Assembly (NCBI GenBank): GCA_964342485.1
Contig: CAYFFO010000007.1
Location: forward strand, 1-64,000
Source: CAYFFO01 sp964342485
GTDB taxonomy: Bacteria; Chloroflexota; Dehalococcoidia; Lucifugimonadales; CAJWER01
Reading direction: 5' to 3'
Length of the DNA stretch: 64,000 nucleotides
The notes under the pieces are model-generated. The model had not been told where the DNA came from. It saw nothing but the letters and a program-made list of their open reading frames with translations, and ran no database searches. Of this stretch, positions 53,331 through 62,430 are shown piece by piece (within the stretch, counting starts at the first letter, position 1; the number at the start of each line of letters is the position of its first letter). Made by a program: the position numbers and the translations under genes.

Positions 53331-54466
53331 ATTCTTCAAAAATACAAATATTGTCGCCTGGTATGTTTACAACTGTACAAGACTTAGGACGCAAAGGATA
53401 TCAAAGTTCAGGCGTACCAGTTTCAGGGGCTATGGACTCCTATTCTCTGCGTATTGCCAACAAACTTGTAGGAAATGATCAGGGATCGGCAGGACTAGAA
53501 ATCACTGTAATAGGACCTAAGATAAAATTTTTGTCTGAACAATTAATTTCTATTACTGGAGCCGACTTGTCTCCTTGTGTTGACGGATCGCCAGTGCCTT
53601 GTTGGGAGGCACTTAGGATAGCAAGTGGGAGTGAACTTACCTTTGGTGAAATGATTAATGGTATGAGGTCATATATTGCCTTTGCAGGAGGTATTGATGT
53701 TCCATTGGTAATGGGAAGTCGCTCAACTTATATTAGTGGACAATTCGGAGGATTAGAAGGTCGCCAACTTAAAGAAAATGATGTTATTTCAATAATTGAT
53801 AACCTTGAGGATACAGATGTATTCCATATGCCCGACGGTTTTACACCTAGGGCTTATGGATCAGATCATTCCGTTAGGGTAGTATTAGGACCGCAGCGTG
53901 ATGAATTTGATGACGAAGCAATTGATATGCTTCTCAATTCGACTTTTACCATATCTATTGAAGCAGATAGAGTTGGATATAGACTTGAAGGGGCAAGTAT
54001 TTCCCACAAGTCCGGTCCAGATATTCTTTCACAAGGTAACACTTTGGGTGCTATTCAGGTTAGTGGAGATGGGGTTCCAACCATTCTTATGGCAGACAGA
54101 GGGACTGCAGGTGGTTATGCAAAAATAGCAACAGTCATTAGTGCGGATATTCCAATTTTGGCCCAGGCACTTCCGGGTGATGAGGTCAGATTGGTAGCTG
54201 TAGAAATAGAAGATGCAGTTAAAGCATTACACAATCAGGAATCATCGATTGATTTAATTGATCTCTCCGGTCCGATTGCTAAAACAAAATTGCCAATTAA
54301 AGTTAAAGTAGGGGAGCAAATTTTAGATATTAAAGATGTAAATGGCCATGGGATAATGGGGTCTATAATCCCGGTCAAGAAATTCTACAGTGCCTCAGCC
54401 AAGACTAAAGATGATACTCAAAGTTTTAATGTTGAGTTATTCACTGAAAATAGTCATGATGAATGA
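53327..54466 (+). CDS. pxpC: 5-oxoprolinase subunit C (KipA family)
   Basis: A 379-residue KipA/AHS2 protein. The N-terminus SPGMFTTVQDLGRKGYQSSG and SGAMDSYSLRIANKLVGN are family signatures, and YIAFAGGIDVPLVMGSRST is the second region. It overlaps both pxpB and the following DedA gene by ATGA. The AHS1/AHS2 folds also occur in urea amidolyase and biotin-dependent enzymes, but the A-B-C set makes 5-oxoprolinase the best call. Confidence 0.93.
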   Translation: MNSSKIQILSPGMFTTVQDLGRKGYQSSGVPVSGAMDSYSLRIANKLVGNDQGSAGLEITVIGPKIKFLSEQLISITGADLSPCVDGSPVPCWEALRIASGSELTFGEMINGMRSYIAFAGGIDVPLVMGSRSTYISGQFGGLEGRQLKENDVISIIDNLEDTDVFHMPDGFTPRAYGSDHSVRVVLGPQRDEFDDEAIDMLLNSTFTISIEADRVGYRLEGASISHKSGPDILSQGNTLGAIQVSGDGVPTILMADRGTAGGYAKIATVISADIPILAQALPGDEVRLVAVEIEDAVKALHNQESSIDLIDLSGPIAKTKLPIKVKVGEQILDIKDVNGHGIMGSIIPVKKFYSASAKTKDDTQSFNVELFTENSHDE

Positions 54467-55062
54467 AAGAGATTCTGCACTACTCAACTGATTGGTTACT
54501 CGGTTTTGCCGATGGCGGATGGGCGATTATTATACTTGCAGCAATTTCTTTTTTTGAATCAATAATTTTTCCTATACCTCCGGATCCTTTTTTGTTAGCT
54601 ATAGCTTTAATACAGCGTCCATTGAGCATATGGTTGGCAATTCTAGTAACAATATCATCTGTACTAGGTGCACTAGTGGGTTATTGGATTGGTAGCAAAC
54701 TAGGTCGTCCTTTGTTGAGTCGTCTTTTTTCTGCCCAGAAGATTGCCTATGCCGAGAAACTGTTAACTAGATACGGCGTTTGGGCAACGATTCTTGCAGG
54801 ATTAACTCCTATTCCATACAAAGTATTTGCTATAGCAGCTGGTGTATTAGGCTTGAATCTTCGTATATTTGTATTTGCATCAATAGTAGGGAGAGGAATA
54901 AGATTTCTTTCTATCGGTTTATTGGTAGCAATTTATGGAGAGCGAATTAAATCGTTTATTGAAAACAATTTTAATATTATAACTATCTGTATTGGTCTTG
55001 TAATGATAATAATTTTAGTTGGATTTAAAATGGCAGGCAAGCTCGGATTGGCAAGGGAGTAG
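54463..55062 (+). CDS. DedA family membrane protein
   Basis: A 199-residue integral membrane protein of the DedA/SNARE-associated family (YqaA-like). The re-entrant segment with FPIPPDPFLLAIA and the second with GYWIGSKLGRPLL are typical, as is GLTPIPYKVFAIAAGVLGL. DedA proteins support envelope lipid flipping and proton-coupled homeostasis. It overlaps pxpC (ATGA). A direct link with oxoproline is unclear; possible transport help is speculation. Confidence 0.83.
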   Translation: MKEILHYSTDWLLGFADGGWAIIILAAISFFESIIFPIPPDPFLLAIALIQRPLSIWLAILVTISSVLGALVGYWIGSKLGRPLLSRLFSAQKIAYAEKLLTRYGVWATILAGLTPIPYKVFAIAAGVLGLNLRIFVFASIVGRGIRFLSIGLLVAIYGERIKSFIENNFNIITICIGLVMIIILVGFKMAGKLGLARE

Positions 55063-55069
55063 GGTTAAT

Positions 55070-56194
55070 ATGATCATAGATTCTCATGCATATTGTTTTC
55101 TTGCACCAGATTCTTCAAGAGGTTATGAAAGTAGTCAGGATCATTTGAATTGGGTACAGGCAGCACATGCATCTCATCATCAACCTGCATTTCGAACCAT
55201 TGATAGACAGGTTGGTCCGAGTGATGTGCTTGCCCCAAAACGGATTGGTGATTTTTCTAGCTTGCCGGATTTATCATTCCGGATAGATCATAGCCAGGGC
55301 AGGGTATTGTGGGATTATGAAGGCCAGGAATACACCAAACATTTTTACCCTCCTGGAATTAACAATTGTGAATTTAGTCCTCATAGTTTAATTACTGAAA
55401 TGGATTATGCTGGTGTAGATTTGGCTATTTTACATACTGATCCGATGTTGGTTCGCGATTCAAGTTACCTGCAAGAATGTATTTCTCAATATCCAACGAG
55501 ATTTATGGCTATGACTCCAGTAGATGAATGGAGAATACACAAAGATATAGACCAAGTTATAAGTGAAGTAAACAAGGGAATTAAAGACAATCGACTTCAC
55601 GCAATCAAATTTAATCCATTTGGGTATAATGAATCTTCAGCACCATGGGATGGAGGGGTATATAAGCCTTTTTGGGACTCGGTGACAGATCTGGATGTAC
55701 CCATATTTTTTACTCTAGGTAATGGCCCTGTCGACACCGCATTAGATAAGTCAGATAGGTTTGGGATAGAGGGATATTTAGGAGAACTACGTATTCTTCT
55801 TCGATGGATGGAATCGTATCCTGATTCTGTATGCAGCCTTACTCATGGATTCCCATGGAGGCTATTTATTGATGGAGATAAAATTGTATTGCCAGAAGAA
55901 ATTTGGGAACCTTTCAAAGGAGATAATTGTAACCTAGAAGTTTGTTTTCCTGTGCGATTGGGAGACCTATTTGATTTTCCTTACAGAGCTGTATGGCCTG
56001 TGTTAGATTTAATGGTTCGTAATATTGGAAGTGATCATCTTTTGTGGGGTACAGACATGCCTTTCCAGAACAGATTTTGTACTTACAGGCAGTCTAGGGA
56101 ATGGATTGAGAAGTACTGTAAGTTTTTGGGTAGAGATGACATTGATTCTATAATGGGGGACACAGCAGCTCGCATAATGAAATTGGATAACTGA
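55070..56194 (+). CDS. Amidohydrolase-family (amidohydrolase_2) protein with atypical metal site
   Basis: A 374-residue protein; ATG at 55070 has GGGAG upstream. The amidohydrolase_2 layout is visible: MIIDSHAYC at the N-terminus, LHAIKFNPFG in the middle, SLTHGFPWR and WGTDMPFQNR near the end. The usual DxHxH reads DSHAYC, so the second His is missing. The mid-barrel position that normally holds a His reads FFTLGNG. It may use one metal or another mechanism. It is 7 bp after DedA, so it belongs to the pxp operon. Confidence 0.78.
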   Translation: MIIDSHAYCFLAPDSSRGYESSQDHLNWVQAAHASHHQPAFRTIDRQVGPSDVLAPKRIGDFSSLPDLSFRIDHSQGRVLWDYEGQEYTKHFYPPGINNCEFSPHSLITEMDYAGVDLAILHTDPMLVRDSSYLQECISQYPTRFMAMTPVDEWRIHKDIDQVISEVNKGIKDNRLHAIKFNPFGYNESSAPWDGGVYKPFWDSVTDLDVPIFFTLGNGPVDTALDKSDRFGIEGYLGELRILLRWMESYPDSVCSLTHGFPWRLFIDGDKIVLPEEIWEPFKGDNCNLEVCFPVRLGDLFDFPYRAVWPVLDLMVRNIGSDHLLWGTDMPFQNRFCTYRQSREWIEKYCKFLGRDDIDSIMGDTAARIMKLDN

Positions 56195-56243
56195 AATATA
56201 AAGAATTTTAGCTTAAGTTTGGACAGAGTTTCGGAGGGATACT

Positions 56244-57221
56244 ATGAGAATGAAAAATATGGGTTTGGATGGCCCAGAGGTTCCGGTGGTATGTTTTGGT
56301 ACATGGCCTCTTGGTGGTGCTTATGGAGGGTTTGAGGAATCGAATGCGATTGCTACGATGAAAGCAGCTATTGATGTGGGCCTTACTTTTATTGATACTG
56401 CAGAAGCTTATATGAACGCTGAAGCTATTATAGGTAAATCGATTATTGGTAAAAGGGATAAGCTATTTATAGCCACAAAAGTGTCTGGTGAAGATCATTC
56501 CAGTGAAAATATTAACCGTGCTTTGGAAAATAGTCTTAAGTTAATGGGTATTGATCATGTTGATTTATATCAGCTTCATAGGACAGCAGAACGCCCAATT
56601 CAGGATACTATGTATGACCTAATTCGATTACAGGAATCTGGAAAAATAAGGTATATAGGAATATCTAATTTTTCCGCTGAAGAGATTGATGAAGCTGGTA
56701 AAACCGGTGTAATTAATAGTGGACAGCCCAGATATAATATGCTTTTTAGGGAAGCCGAGGATGATTTGATACCGGCTTATGAGTCCAATGGCATAGGTGT
56801 TATGGCTCATTCTGTTTTAGCCAAGGGTCTTTTAGGAGGAAGATATAAACCTGGCCATTCTTTTTCACCTGATGATGAACGTTCAGGATGGCCAGCTTTT
56901 AAAGGTGATTCGTTTGATAAAACCTATTCAATCACTCAGAAATTACATGAATGGGCATCAGATCAAGGTCGTGATATTGTCCAATTGGCAATTGCCTGGC
57001 CTGTTTCCAAAACTCCTGTTTATACAAGTATTGTTGGAGCAAGAAAGATTGATGATGTTGATATTCTTGCTAGAGCAGGAGATTGGGAACTTTCAAGTAA
57101 AGATATTTCAGAAATTGAACAAATACAGGGTACTCATCGCTTATATATGAAAGATCAAGAGGTCCCGGAGCGGTCTGTTTGGCATGAGGAAAGACGCAAG
57201 GCAAATTCTGACAATAACTGA
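56244..57221 (+). CDS. Aldo/keto reductase
   Basis: A 325-residue AKR. The catalytic set is Asp/Tyr in TFIDTAEAYMNAEAIIGKSI, Lys in LFIATKVSG and His in LYQLHRTAERP. The C-terminal NADPH-binding loop SIVGARKIDDVD is present. It reduces an aldehyde or ketone with NADPH. ATG follows CGGAGGG. It is the last gene of the plus-strand run that begins with pxpA and is convergent with the AceE-like gene. Confidence 0.9.
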   Translation: MRMKNMGLDGPEVPVVCFGTWPLGGAYGGFEESNAIATMKAAIDVGLTFIDTAEAYMNAEAIIGKSIIGKRDKLFIATKVSGEDHSSENINRALENSLKLMGIDHVDLYQLHRTAERPIQDTMYDLIRLQESGKIRYIGISNFSAEEIDEAGKTGVINSGQPRYNMLFREAEDDLIPAYESNGIGVMAHSVLAKGLLGGRYKPGHSFSPDDERSGWPAFKGDSFDKTYSITQKLHEWASDQGRDIVQLAIAWPVSKTPVYTSIVGARKIDDVDILARAGDWELSSKDISEIEQIQGTHRLYMKDQEVPERSVWHEERRKANSDNN

Positions 57222-57230
57222 AGGATACTT

Positions 57231-59579
57231 TTAAAGATCTAGTGCTGCGAAACCAGCAGCCATGATACTATCTGAATCAATTTCATATTCTTTATAGAGA
57301 TCATCAGGGTTACCTGATTGACCGTACCTTGTTACTCCTAGAGGCAAGGTCTTGGTTTGCAAAGCTCCGCCAATCCATGCAAGAGTATGAGGATGGCCAT
57401 CTACAACCGTTACGATTGGCATTTTCTGTTCTGTTTTTTCCAATACATCAGATAAAAATTCAGTTCTTATATTTTTGGCTCTAACTGTCGAATGGACACA
57501 CTCTTGATATCTATTGTATAGGGGTCCTGGTCCTGTCACATTAATAACGTTGGCATAAATTCCTTCTTCAAGAAGACTTTCACTCGCTGTAATTGCATTA
57601 GGCAAAATTGCTCCACAGGCAAAGATATTTATAGCATTAGAGCTCGGATCATACCCTGCGTTGTTACGCCTATCGATTAGACGATAGGCTCCGTTTATGA
57701 CCTGTTGTCTTAGTGATTCTCGTGCATGATCATTTTGTGGGGTGATAAACAGATCTTGGTTAGTGGTTTTGGTAGTCAGCCTTAAATAAGTCGATTCTTG
57801 TCTGGTCTGTATCTTATCTAGTGCTGAAAGTAAAATCCATTCAAGTTCTTGTCCAAAGCATGGTTCGTAAAAAGCTAAATCGGGTAATTCTACTCCTATT
57901 GAAGGTGTCATCATCGATTGGTGAGACCCTCCCTCTGGTCCTAGGGTGATTCCAGAAGGTGTACCAACAACAATAAATCTACCACCGGCATATACACTGT
58001 ATAAAAAGGCATCCAGACCTCTACGAATGAAGGGGTCATAGAGTGTCCCTATTGGAAATAGCATATCGCCAGTCATTTCATAACTTAACCCGAATTGCCC
58101 AAGCGCCATGAAAAGGTTATTTTCTGATATCCCTAGTTCTACGTGTCTTCCAGATGGTGATTCATGCCATTGTAGTGAACCTGCTTCGTTATCTTCTGGA
58201 TATTCTTCTATCTCTCTCTTGCCCCAAACTCCAGACTTATTTATCCAACCACCTAGATTAGTAGAACTAGCTACATCAGGGCTGAAAGTGACAACGCGAT
58301 TTTGCAAGTTATCATTCGCTCTTGACAGTTCTGTTAAAACCAATCCAAAGATTTGCTGTGTAGACATTTGACCAGTATATGATCTTCCAAACTCTAAAGG
58401 TATTTCATCTTTATCTGGTCCATGTTTTAATTCTATTCGAGTTTCTAATTCTAATTTCTTACTATCACATAGACGTCCTGCTTCAGTATCTGAGTTAAAC
58501 CTTGGTGTTTGGTTTTTTTCATCTATTCCCAGAGATTCTCTCAGTTGGTTCATCTGTTTTTGGCTCAAGGTTGCTGAGTGATTTTGTGGATGCCCTATAG
58601 TAGGTAACATCCATCCCTTAAAAGTGTAGCCAAACAATACGTTTGGACCTTTTGTCAGATCAATTTGATTGAAAGCTTCTCTAAGGACATCGAAATCATG
58701 ACCGCCCAGATTATGGAACAACTCTATCAGTCCATCGTCATTCCATTGATCTAAAAACTTTGATAAATCATCGGGATGTGAACTTATTCTAGGAATCCAG
58801 TCTCTCAATGTTTTGCCGTCGACGCGAAGTAATCTTTGGTAGACATCGTTGGACATTTCATCGACACAATTTCGAAGCAATTCTCCGTTGGGTTCAAGGA
58901 ATGCGTTTTCAAGTTTCCGACCATATTTTGCATCGACAACATTCCATCCGTTTGCTTCAAACATTTCGCGCCAAACTTTTACTCTAATACCGGGTATAAT
59001 TCTGTCTAGACTCTGACGATTTAGATCAACTACCCATAACACGTTTTTGAGATCCTCAAGTGAAGGGTCTGCTATTGCTTCCCATACCACTCCTTCATCT
59101 AGTTCAGCATCACCTACCAAGCTAATGAATTTGCGGTCAGTTCCACTATTAGAATTGAGATGATCCCTAATATATTCTTCTGTAAGCCATGCAAAGTTTG
59201 GGGCAACTGCACCTAATCCGACTGATCCTGTAGAAAAGTCTACAAAGTCAGGGTCTTTTGTTCTACTTGGATAAGATTGGAGCCCGTGGAATCCTCTAAG
59301 TGATTTAAGATATTTCTCATCCAAGTTTCCCAAAAGGTATTGGATTGCATGGTATACAGGGGATGCATGAGGTTTTACGGAGACTCGATCACCTGCTTTC
59401 ATATATTCGAAATACAGGTAAGTCATAATAGTTACAACTGAGGCACTAGAAGCTTGATGCCCTCCAACCTTTACGCCACTGGGGTTAGGTCGATCGTTGT
59501 TAGCGTAATCGACCATTTTACATGCAAGCCAAAGGACACGTTTCTGGATTTCATCTAGGATTGTGTTTTTATCTGTCAT
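57231..59579 (-). CDS. Pyruvate dehydrogenase E1-like / transketolase-family protein (AceE type)
   Basis: A 782-residue thiamine-diphosphate enzyme, shorter than AceE (about 890) but longer than transketolase (about 660). GDAELDEG at 156-163 with Asn187 (VVDLNRQSLD) is the ThDP/Mg motif. GGHQASSASVVTIM and KPHASPVYHAIQYLLG are the transketolase-side histidine segments. HNLGGHDFDVLREAF and GYTFKGWMLPTIGHPQNHS resemble AceE. It should decarboxylate a 2-oxo acid or act as a ketolase. No E2 or E3 subunit is nearby. ATG at 59579. Confidence 0.83.
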   Translation of the reverse strand: MTDKNTILDEIQKRVLWLACKMVDYANNDRPNPSGVKVGGHQASSASVVTIMTYLYFEYMKAGDRVSVKPHASPVYHAIQYLLGNLDEKYLKSLRGFHGLQSYPSRTKDPDFVDFSTGSVGLGAVAPNFAWLTEEYIRDHLNSNSGTDRKFISLVGDAELDEGVVWEAIADPSLEDLKNVLWVVDLNRQSLDRIIPGIRVKVWREMFEANGWNVVDAKYGRKLENAFLEPNGELLRNCVDEMSNDVYQRLLRVDGKTLRDWIPRISSHPDDLSKFLDQWNDDGLIELFHNLGGHDFDVLREAFNQIDLTKGPNVLFGYTFKGWMLPTIGHPQNHSATLSQKQMNQLRESLGIDEKNQTPRFNSDTEAGRLCDSKKLELETRIELKHGPDKDEIPLEFGRSYTGQMSTQQIFGLVLTELSRANDNLQNRVVTFSPDVASSTNLGGWINKSGVWGKREIEEYPEDNEAGSLQWHESPSGRHVELGISENNLFMALGQFGLSYEMTGDMLFPIGTLYDPFIRRGLDAFLYSVYAGGRFIVVGTPSGITLGPEGGSHQSMMTPSIGVELPDLAFYEPCFGQELEWILLSALDKIQTRQESTYLRLTTKTTNQDLFITPQNDHARESLRQQVINGAYRLIDRRNNAGYDPSSNAINIFACGAILPNAITASESLLEEGIYANVINVTGPGPLYNRYQECVHSTVRAKNIRTEFLSDVLEKTEQKMPIVTVVDGHPHTLAWIGGALQTKTLPLGVTRYGQSGNPDDLYKEYEIDSDSIMAAGFAALDL

Positions 59580-59666
59580 AGTTTCTTTGTTTTTTCAAGT
59601 CAAGGACACAACAATTTAATGTGTGAGAGTCGATAGGGTATCCAAAGCTAATATCATTCATATTGA

Positions 59667-59675
59667 ATTATAGCA
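59667..59675 (-). promoter_or_regulatory. Extended -10 element upstream of the AceE-like gene
   Basis: On the minus strand this reads TGCTATAAT, an extended -10 box, 88 bp upstream of the ATG at 59579. No good -35 is seen. Confidence 0.35.
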
Positions 59676-59710
59676 TCCTAATGTCTGTGTAGCACTGTAT
59701 TTTCGTAGAT

Positions 59711-59734
59711 TAACATCAAATCAATTTGATGTTA
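59711..59734. terminator. Perfect hairpin at the end of the VOC gene
   Basis: TAACATCAAA, loop TCAA, TTTGATGTTA: a perfect 10-bp stem overlapping the VOC stop codon. No T run follows on either strand, so it may end transcription only weakly or stabilise the message. Confidence 0.4.
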
Positions 59735-60172
59735 GTTTTGCTGTATTAATTCAATCCAATTTCCTTCAGGATCTTGTAAGTAGCAAATTGCTGTTTGGGT
59801 TCCATCAGGATTGACTTTGAAAATGGGGGAAGTCACAAATTTAGTTCCGTTATCTTTTAATTTCTCATAAAGTGTTTTTATGTTGCTAACATTGAAACAA
59901 ATATGAGCAGCACCCAACTGATTTCTATCAAGATGACCTTCGGGACTTATTGGTTCTACATATTTCACGAGTTCAAGCATGTGTTCAGTTCCAGGTTTCC
60001 CTACAAATACTAGTTTTCTTTTAGCACCAGTAAAACCAGTATGGTCTCCAGAGGCGGGAGCAATACTGTCTATTTCTCTGGTAATTGATAGCCCTAGGAT
60101 GTCACAGTAAAAGGTGATCATTTTCTCTAAGTTTTCTACTACAAATCCTGAATGATTAAACCCAGTTATCAT
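59732..60172 (-). CDS. VOC (glyoxalase/bleomycin resistance) family protein
   Basis: A 146-residue metal-binding VOC protein with two beta-alpha-beta-beta-beta units. FNHSGFVVENLEKMITFYCD begins the first unit, and AAHICFNVSNIKTLYEKLKDN begins the second. The final QDPEGNWIELIQ supplies the Glu ligand. His near the start of each unit fits the metal site. It may be a glyoxalase, dioxygenase or epimerase; the sequence does not single one out. The gene is on the minus strand upstream of the AceE-like gene. Confidence 0.82.
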   Translation of the reverse strand: MITGFNHSGFVVENLEKMITFYCDILGLSITREIDSIAPASGDHTGFTGAKRKLVFVGKPGTEHMLELVKYVEPISPEGHLDRNQLGAAHICFNVSNIKTLYEKLKDNGTKFVTSPIFKVNPDGTQTAICYLQDPEGNWIELIQQN

Positions 60173-60495
60173 ATTTTGACCTTTCTTGGATCATTTGAGT
60201 TAGAAGTGTATTCTATGATTTAAGACACTGCAATAAATGTATATTTCTGATTGTATTGAATCTTAAATAGGTATATTGACTTACTTAAAAATTGATAGTG
60301 TCTCTAATACCTATTTTTATCTGGCATTTCGTATTAGAAAGATCTCTTGGTAAAATCAATTGATAGTTGCAGTCGTTAGGATGAACTAAAGTGGGTTCAT
60401 ATAATTTTGATGCAGGAATTTTGAAGTAATATAAACGAGCATTAATTTTCTACTAGATTGCAAACATTTCATTGAATGTGTAACCTTTTATTAGC
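60173..60495. other. Intergenic region, no gene seen
   Basis: 323 bp between the divergent VOC gene and the small membrane-protein gene. It is AT-rich. The only structure I see is an 8-bp inverted repeat at 60303-60338. No tRNA-like fold and no convincing reading frame with a ribosome site were found. Confidence 0.6.
60303..60338. repeat. Inverted repeat in the divergent intergenic region
   Basis: TCTAATAC at 60303-60310 and GTATTAGA at 60331-60338 are perfect inverted copies separated by 20 bp. This could be an operator or a loose hairpin. Confidence 0.4.
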
Positions 60496-60741
60496 ATGGA
60501 ATTAAAAAATATTACAGATTCACCGTTTTCATGGGCAGCAGTTGGGTGCATTATTGGGTTGATATTAGGTGTGACAACACTTTCAGTTGTTTTACTCTCT
60601 GTTGGTTTAGGAGCATTCTTGCTTTATCTCCGATTAAGTGGTCCTGCACAACATGAGACTGAAGGAAAATTATTTATAATTGGTCCGGCCTTTATGATGG
60701 CCTGGGTAGCCGGGTTTGTTGTTCGCGGTCTGATAATCTAA
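60496..60741 (+). CDS. Small hypothetical membrane protein
   Basis: An 81-residue protein with two or three hydrophobic segments: the first at about 10-43 (WAAVGCIIGLILGVTTLSV onwards) and the last at about 60-80. The ATG has no clear ribosome site, so it may be leaderless or weakly expressed. No family is recognised. It is convergent with the MazG-like gene, 60 bp away. Confidence 0.55.
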   Translation: MELKNITDSPFSWAAVGCIIGLILGVTTLSVVLLSVGLGAFLLYLRLSGPAQHETEGKLFIIGPAFMMAWVAGFVVRGLII

Positions 60742-60801
60742 ACGACCTGTTTGTTATCATTTTGAGCTCATATAGGGGCTGGATAATATTGGTAAAGGTA
60801 T

Positions 60802-61146
60802 TCAGCGTCTAACTATTTTCCCAGCTTTGTTGATATGATGAGTATCCCAGGTTTTAGCATCATTTTTATCTATAATTTCTTGGATCGCATTCGCTACGTT
60901 GGATGGATCCAATTTCATAATAGTTCCTATTGCCACGAATAGTACGTCAGTCGCTTCACTGGCTATTCTTTCTGGAGTTTCATTGTTTATCGCTTCTTCT
61001 AACTCTCTAACTTCTTCATCCTGTATAGGTATTCTTGTAAGTAATTCTTGCCGGCTAGCTAATGTGTCTGTGCCAAATCGTTTGTGGAATGTTTGAACAC
61101 ATTTTGCAAGTTCCGATAAAAGATTTGAGAGTTCAAAAGTGTTCAT
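60802..61146 (-). CDS. MazG-like nucleotide pyrophosphohydrolase
   Basis: A 114-residue all-alpha NTP pyrophosphatase. QDEEVRELEEAIN and ASEATDVLFVAIGTIMKLD carry the EExxE...ExxD motif that binds Mg and phosphates. DKNDAKTWDTHHINKAGKIVR is a typical C-terminus. It would hydrolyse nucleoside triphosphates to monophosphates, often as house-cleaning. I chose the ATG at 61146; a TTG at 61164 in frame is possible. Its 5' end overlaps the glycerate kinase 3' end by 14 bp, so the two are coupled. Confidence 0.77.
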   Translation of the reverse strand: MNTFELSNLLSELAKCVQTFHKRFGTDTLASRQELLTRIPIQDEEVRELEEAINNETPERIASEATDVLFVAIGTIMKLDPSNVANAIQEIIDKNDAKTWDTHHINKAGKIVRR

Positions 61147-62302
61147 TGTGTTTGTTGTTTCCAAAAATCATTGATCCTGTTTTAATTAGCCGAATAGCTT
61201 GCTCTGTTGCATCACTTATCAATGCAGCTGCATTTTGTGAAGCATCTTCCAAGGTCATGGGCCGGTTTGTTATTGAATGGGCTGCTGATATACCATGATC
61301 GTGAACGTCAGTGAATCGTTCTCCTAATGAACCAGATATTCCGATCACTGGTATACCGAGTGGGCGAGCCATATTAGCTACACCTATCGGAGCTTTATTG
61401 AATACGGTTTGGAAATCCATACAGCCTTCCCCTGTAACTATAAGGTCTGCTCCTTCGAGATGATTGTTAAGATTTACTTTATCCAATATTATGTCGACTC
61501 CTGGACGTAAATTACCTCCAAGGAATGCCATAATACCTCCCCCTAGGCCTCCAGCTGCTCCTGATCCTGGGACATCTTTTATGTTTTTCCCTAAGTCTCT
61601 CACAACTATCTTTGCAAAATTGAGAAGTGCTTTGTCCAAGAGAGAGATCATCTTTTGGTTTGCGCCTTTTTGCGGCCCATAAACTGCGGATGCTCCGTTA
61701 GGTCCTGTCAAAGGATTATTGACATCACAGGCAACTTCAAAACTAGATTCTTGTATTCTTGGATCTATGTTTGAAAAATCGATGCTATGGAGTTTTAATA
61801 GTTCAGCCCCGCCAAATTCTATATTGTTACCATAGCTATCTAATAGTTTGATTCCTAACGCTTGCGCCATACCTGCTCCAGCGTCATTTGTGGCACTACC
61901 TCCAATACCAATAATAAAATTTCGAAATCCCGAATCCAATGCTTTGGATATAATTTCTCCTAGTCCAAAAGTAGTAGCAATTAACGGATTTCTTTGGTCT
62001 GTAGGGACAAGTGCTAACCCAGATGTACGTGCCATTTCTATTACAGCTGTAGTTTTGTCACCCATGGCGCCCCACTCAGCGTGGATCGGGTTGCCCAAGG
62101 GTCCTGTCACTTCCAATGTTTCAATTTGACCAGATGAAATTTCGACAAGTGTTTCTAGTGTTCCATCTCCTCCATCTGCTATAGGGACGATGTCTATATC
62201 TGCATTTGGTAAAACTCTCAGCACACCTTCAGCCATCGCTTTGGCTGCATCTGGTGCATAGATACTTCCCTTATAACTATCGGGTGCAATTACTATTTTC
62301 AT
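61133..62302 (-). CDS. Glycerate kinase (GlxK/GarK family)
   Basis: A 389-residue glycerate kinase. IAPDSYKGSIYAPDAAKAMA and IADGGDGTLETLVEISSG are the N-terminal signatures, with GIGGSATNDAGAGMAQALG and LIVTGEGCMDFQTVFNKAP further on. It phosphorylates glycerate, an end product of glyoxylate, glycine or sugar-acid breakdown, so it links the catabolic genes to lower glycolysis. Its C-terminal codons overlap the MazG-like gene. Confidence 0.92.
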   Translation of the reverse strand: MKIVIAPDSYKGSIYAPDAAKAMAEGVLRVLPNADIDIVPIADGGDGTLETLVEISSGQIETLEVTGPLGNPIHAEWGAMGDKTTAVIEMARTSGLALVPTDQRNPLIATTFGLGEIISKALDSGFRNFIIGIGGSATNDAGAGMAQALGIKLLDSYGNNIEFGGAELLKLHSIDFSNIDPRIQESSFEVACDVNNPLTGPNGASAVYGPQKGANQKMISLLDKALLNFAKIVVRDLGKNIKDVPGSGAAGGLGGGIMAFLGGNLRPGVDIILDKVNLNNHLEGADLIVTGEGCMDFQTVFNKAPIGVANMARPLGIPVIGISGSLGERFTDVHDHGISAAHSITNRPMTLEDASQNAAALISDATEQAIRLIKTGSMIFGNNKHNEHF

Positions 62303-62321
62303 TATTATTTTTACGGCTGAA

Positions 62322-62337
62322 GTTCAATTTTTTGAAC
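62322..62337. repeat. Small inverted repeat upstream of glycerate kinase
   Basis: GTTCAA, TTTT, TTGAAC: a perfect 6-bp stem with a 4-base loop, 20 bp upstream of the kinase start. It could be a hairpin in the leader or a regulator site. Confidence 0.3.
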
Positions 62338-62379
62338 AAACTGTTTTAAAGAATGATCACATCGCCTATAAATATTACT

Positions 62380-62395
62380 AAACTGTTAACCGTTT
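62380..62395. repeat. Imperfect 16-bp palindrome
   Basis: AAACTGTTAACCGTTT is symmetric except for one position pair, centred on GTTAAC. It lies between the M1 aminopeptidase end and the glycerate kinase start; a possible operator. Confidence 0.3.
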
Positions 62396-62430
62396 GGCGA
62401 AAACTCATTTATCTGAGTAGCTATTATAAT

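Noticed and set aside
59732..60172. Methylmalonyl-CoA epimerase paired with the Na+-pump decarboxylase
   Set aside because: The VOC fold fits, but no mutase is present and the specific epimerase residues could not be verified.
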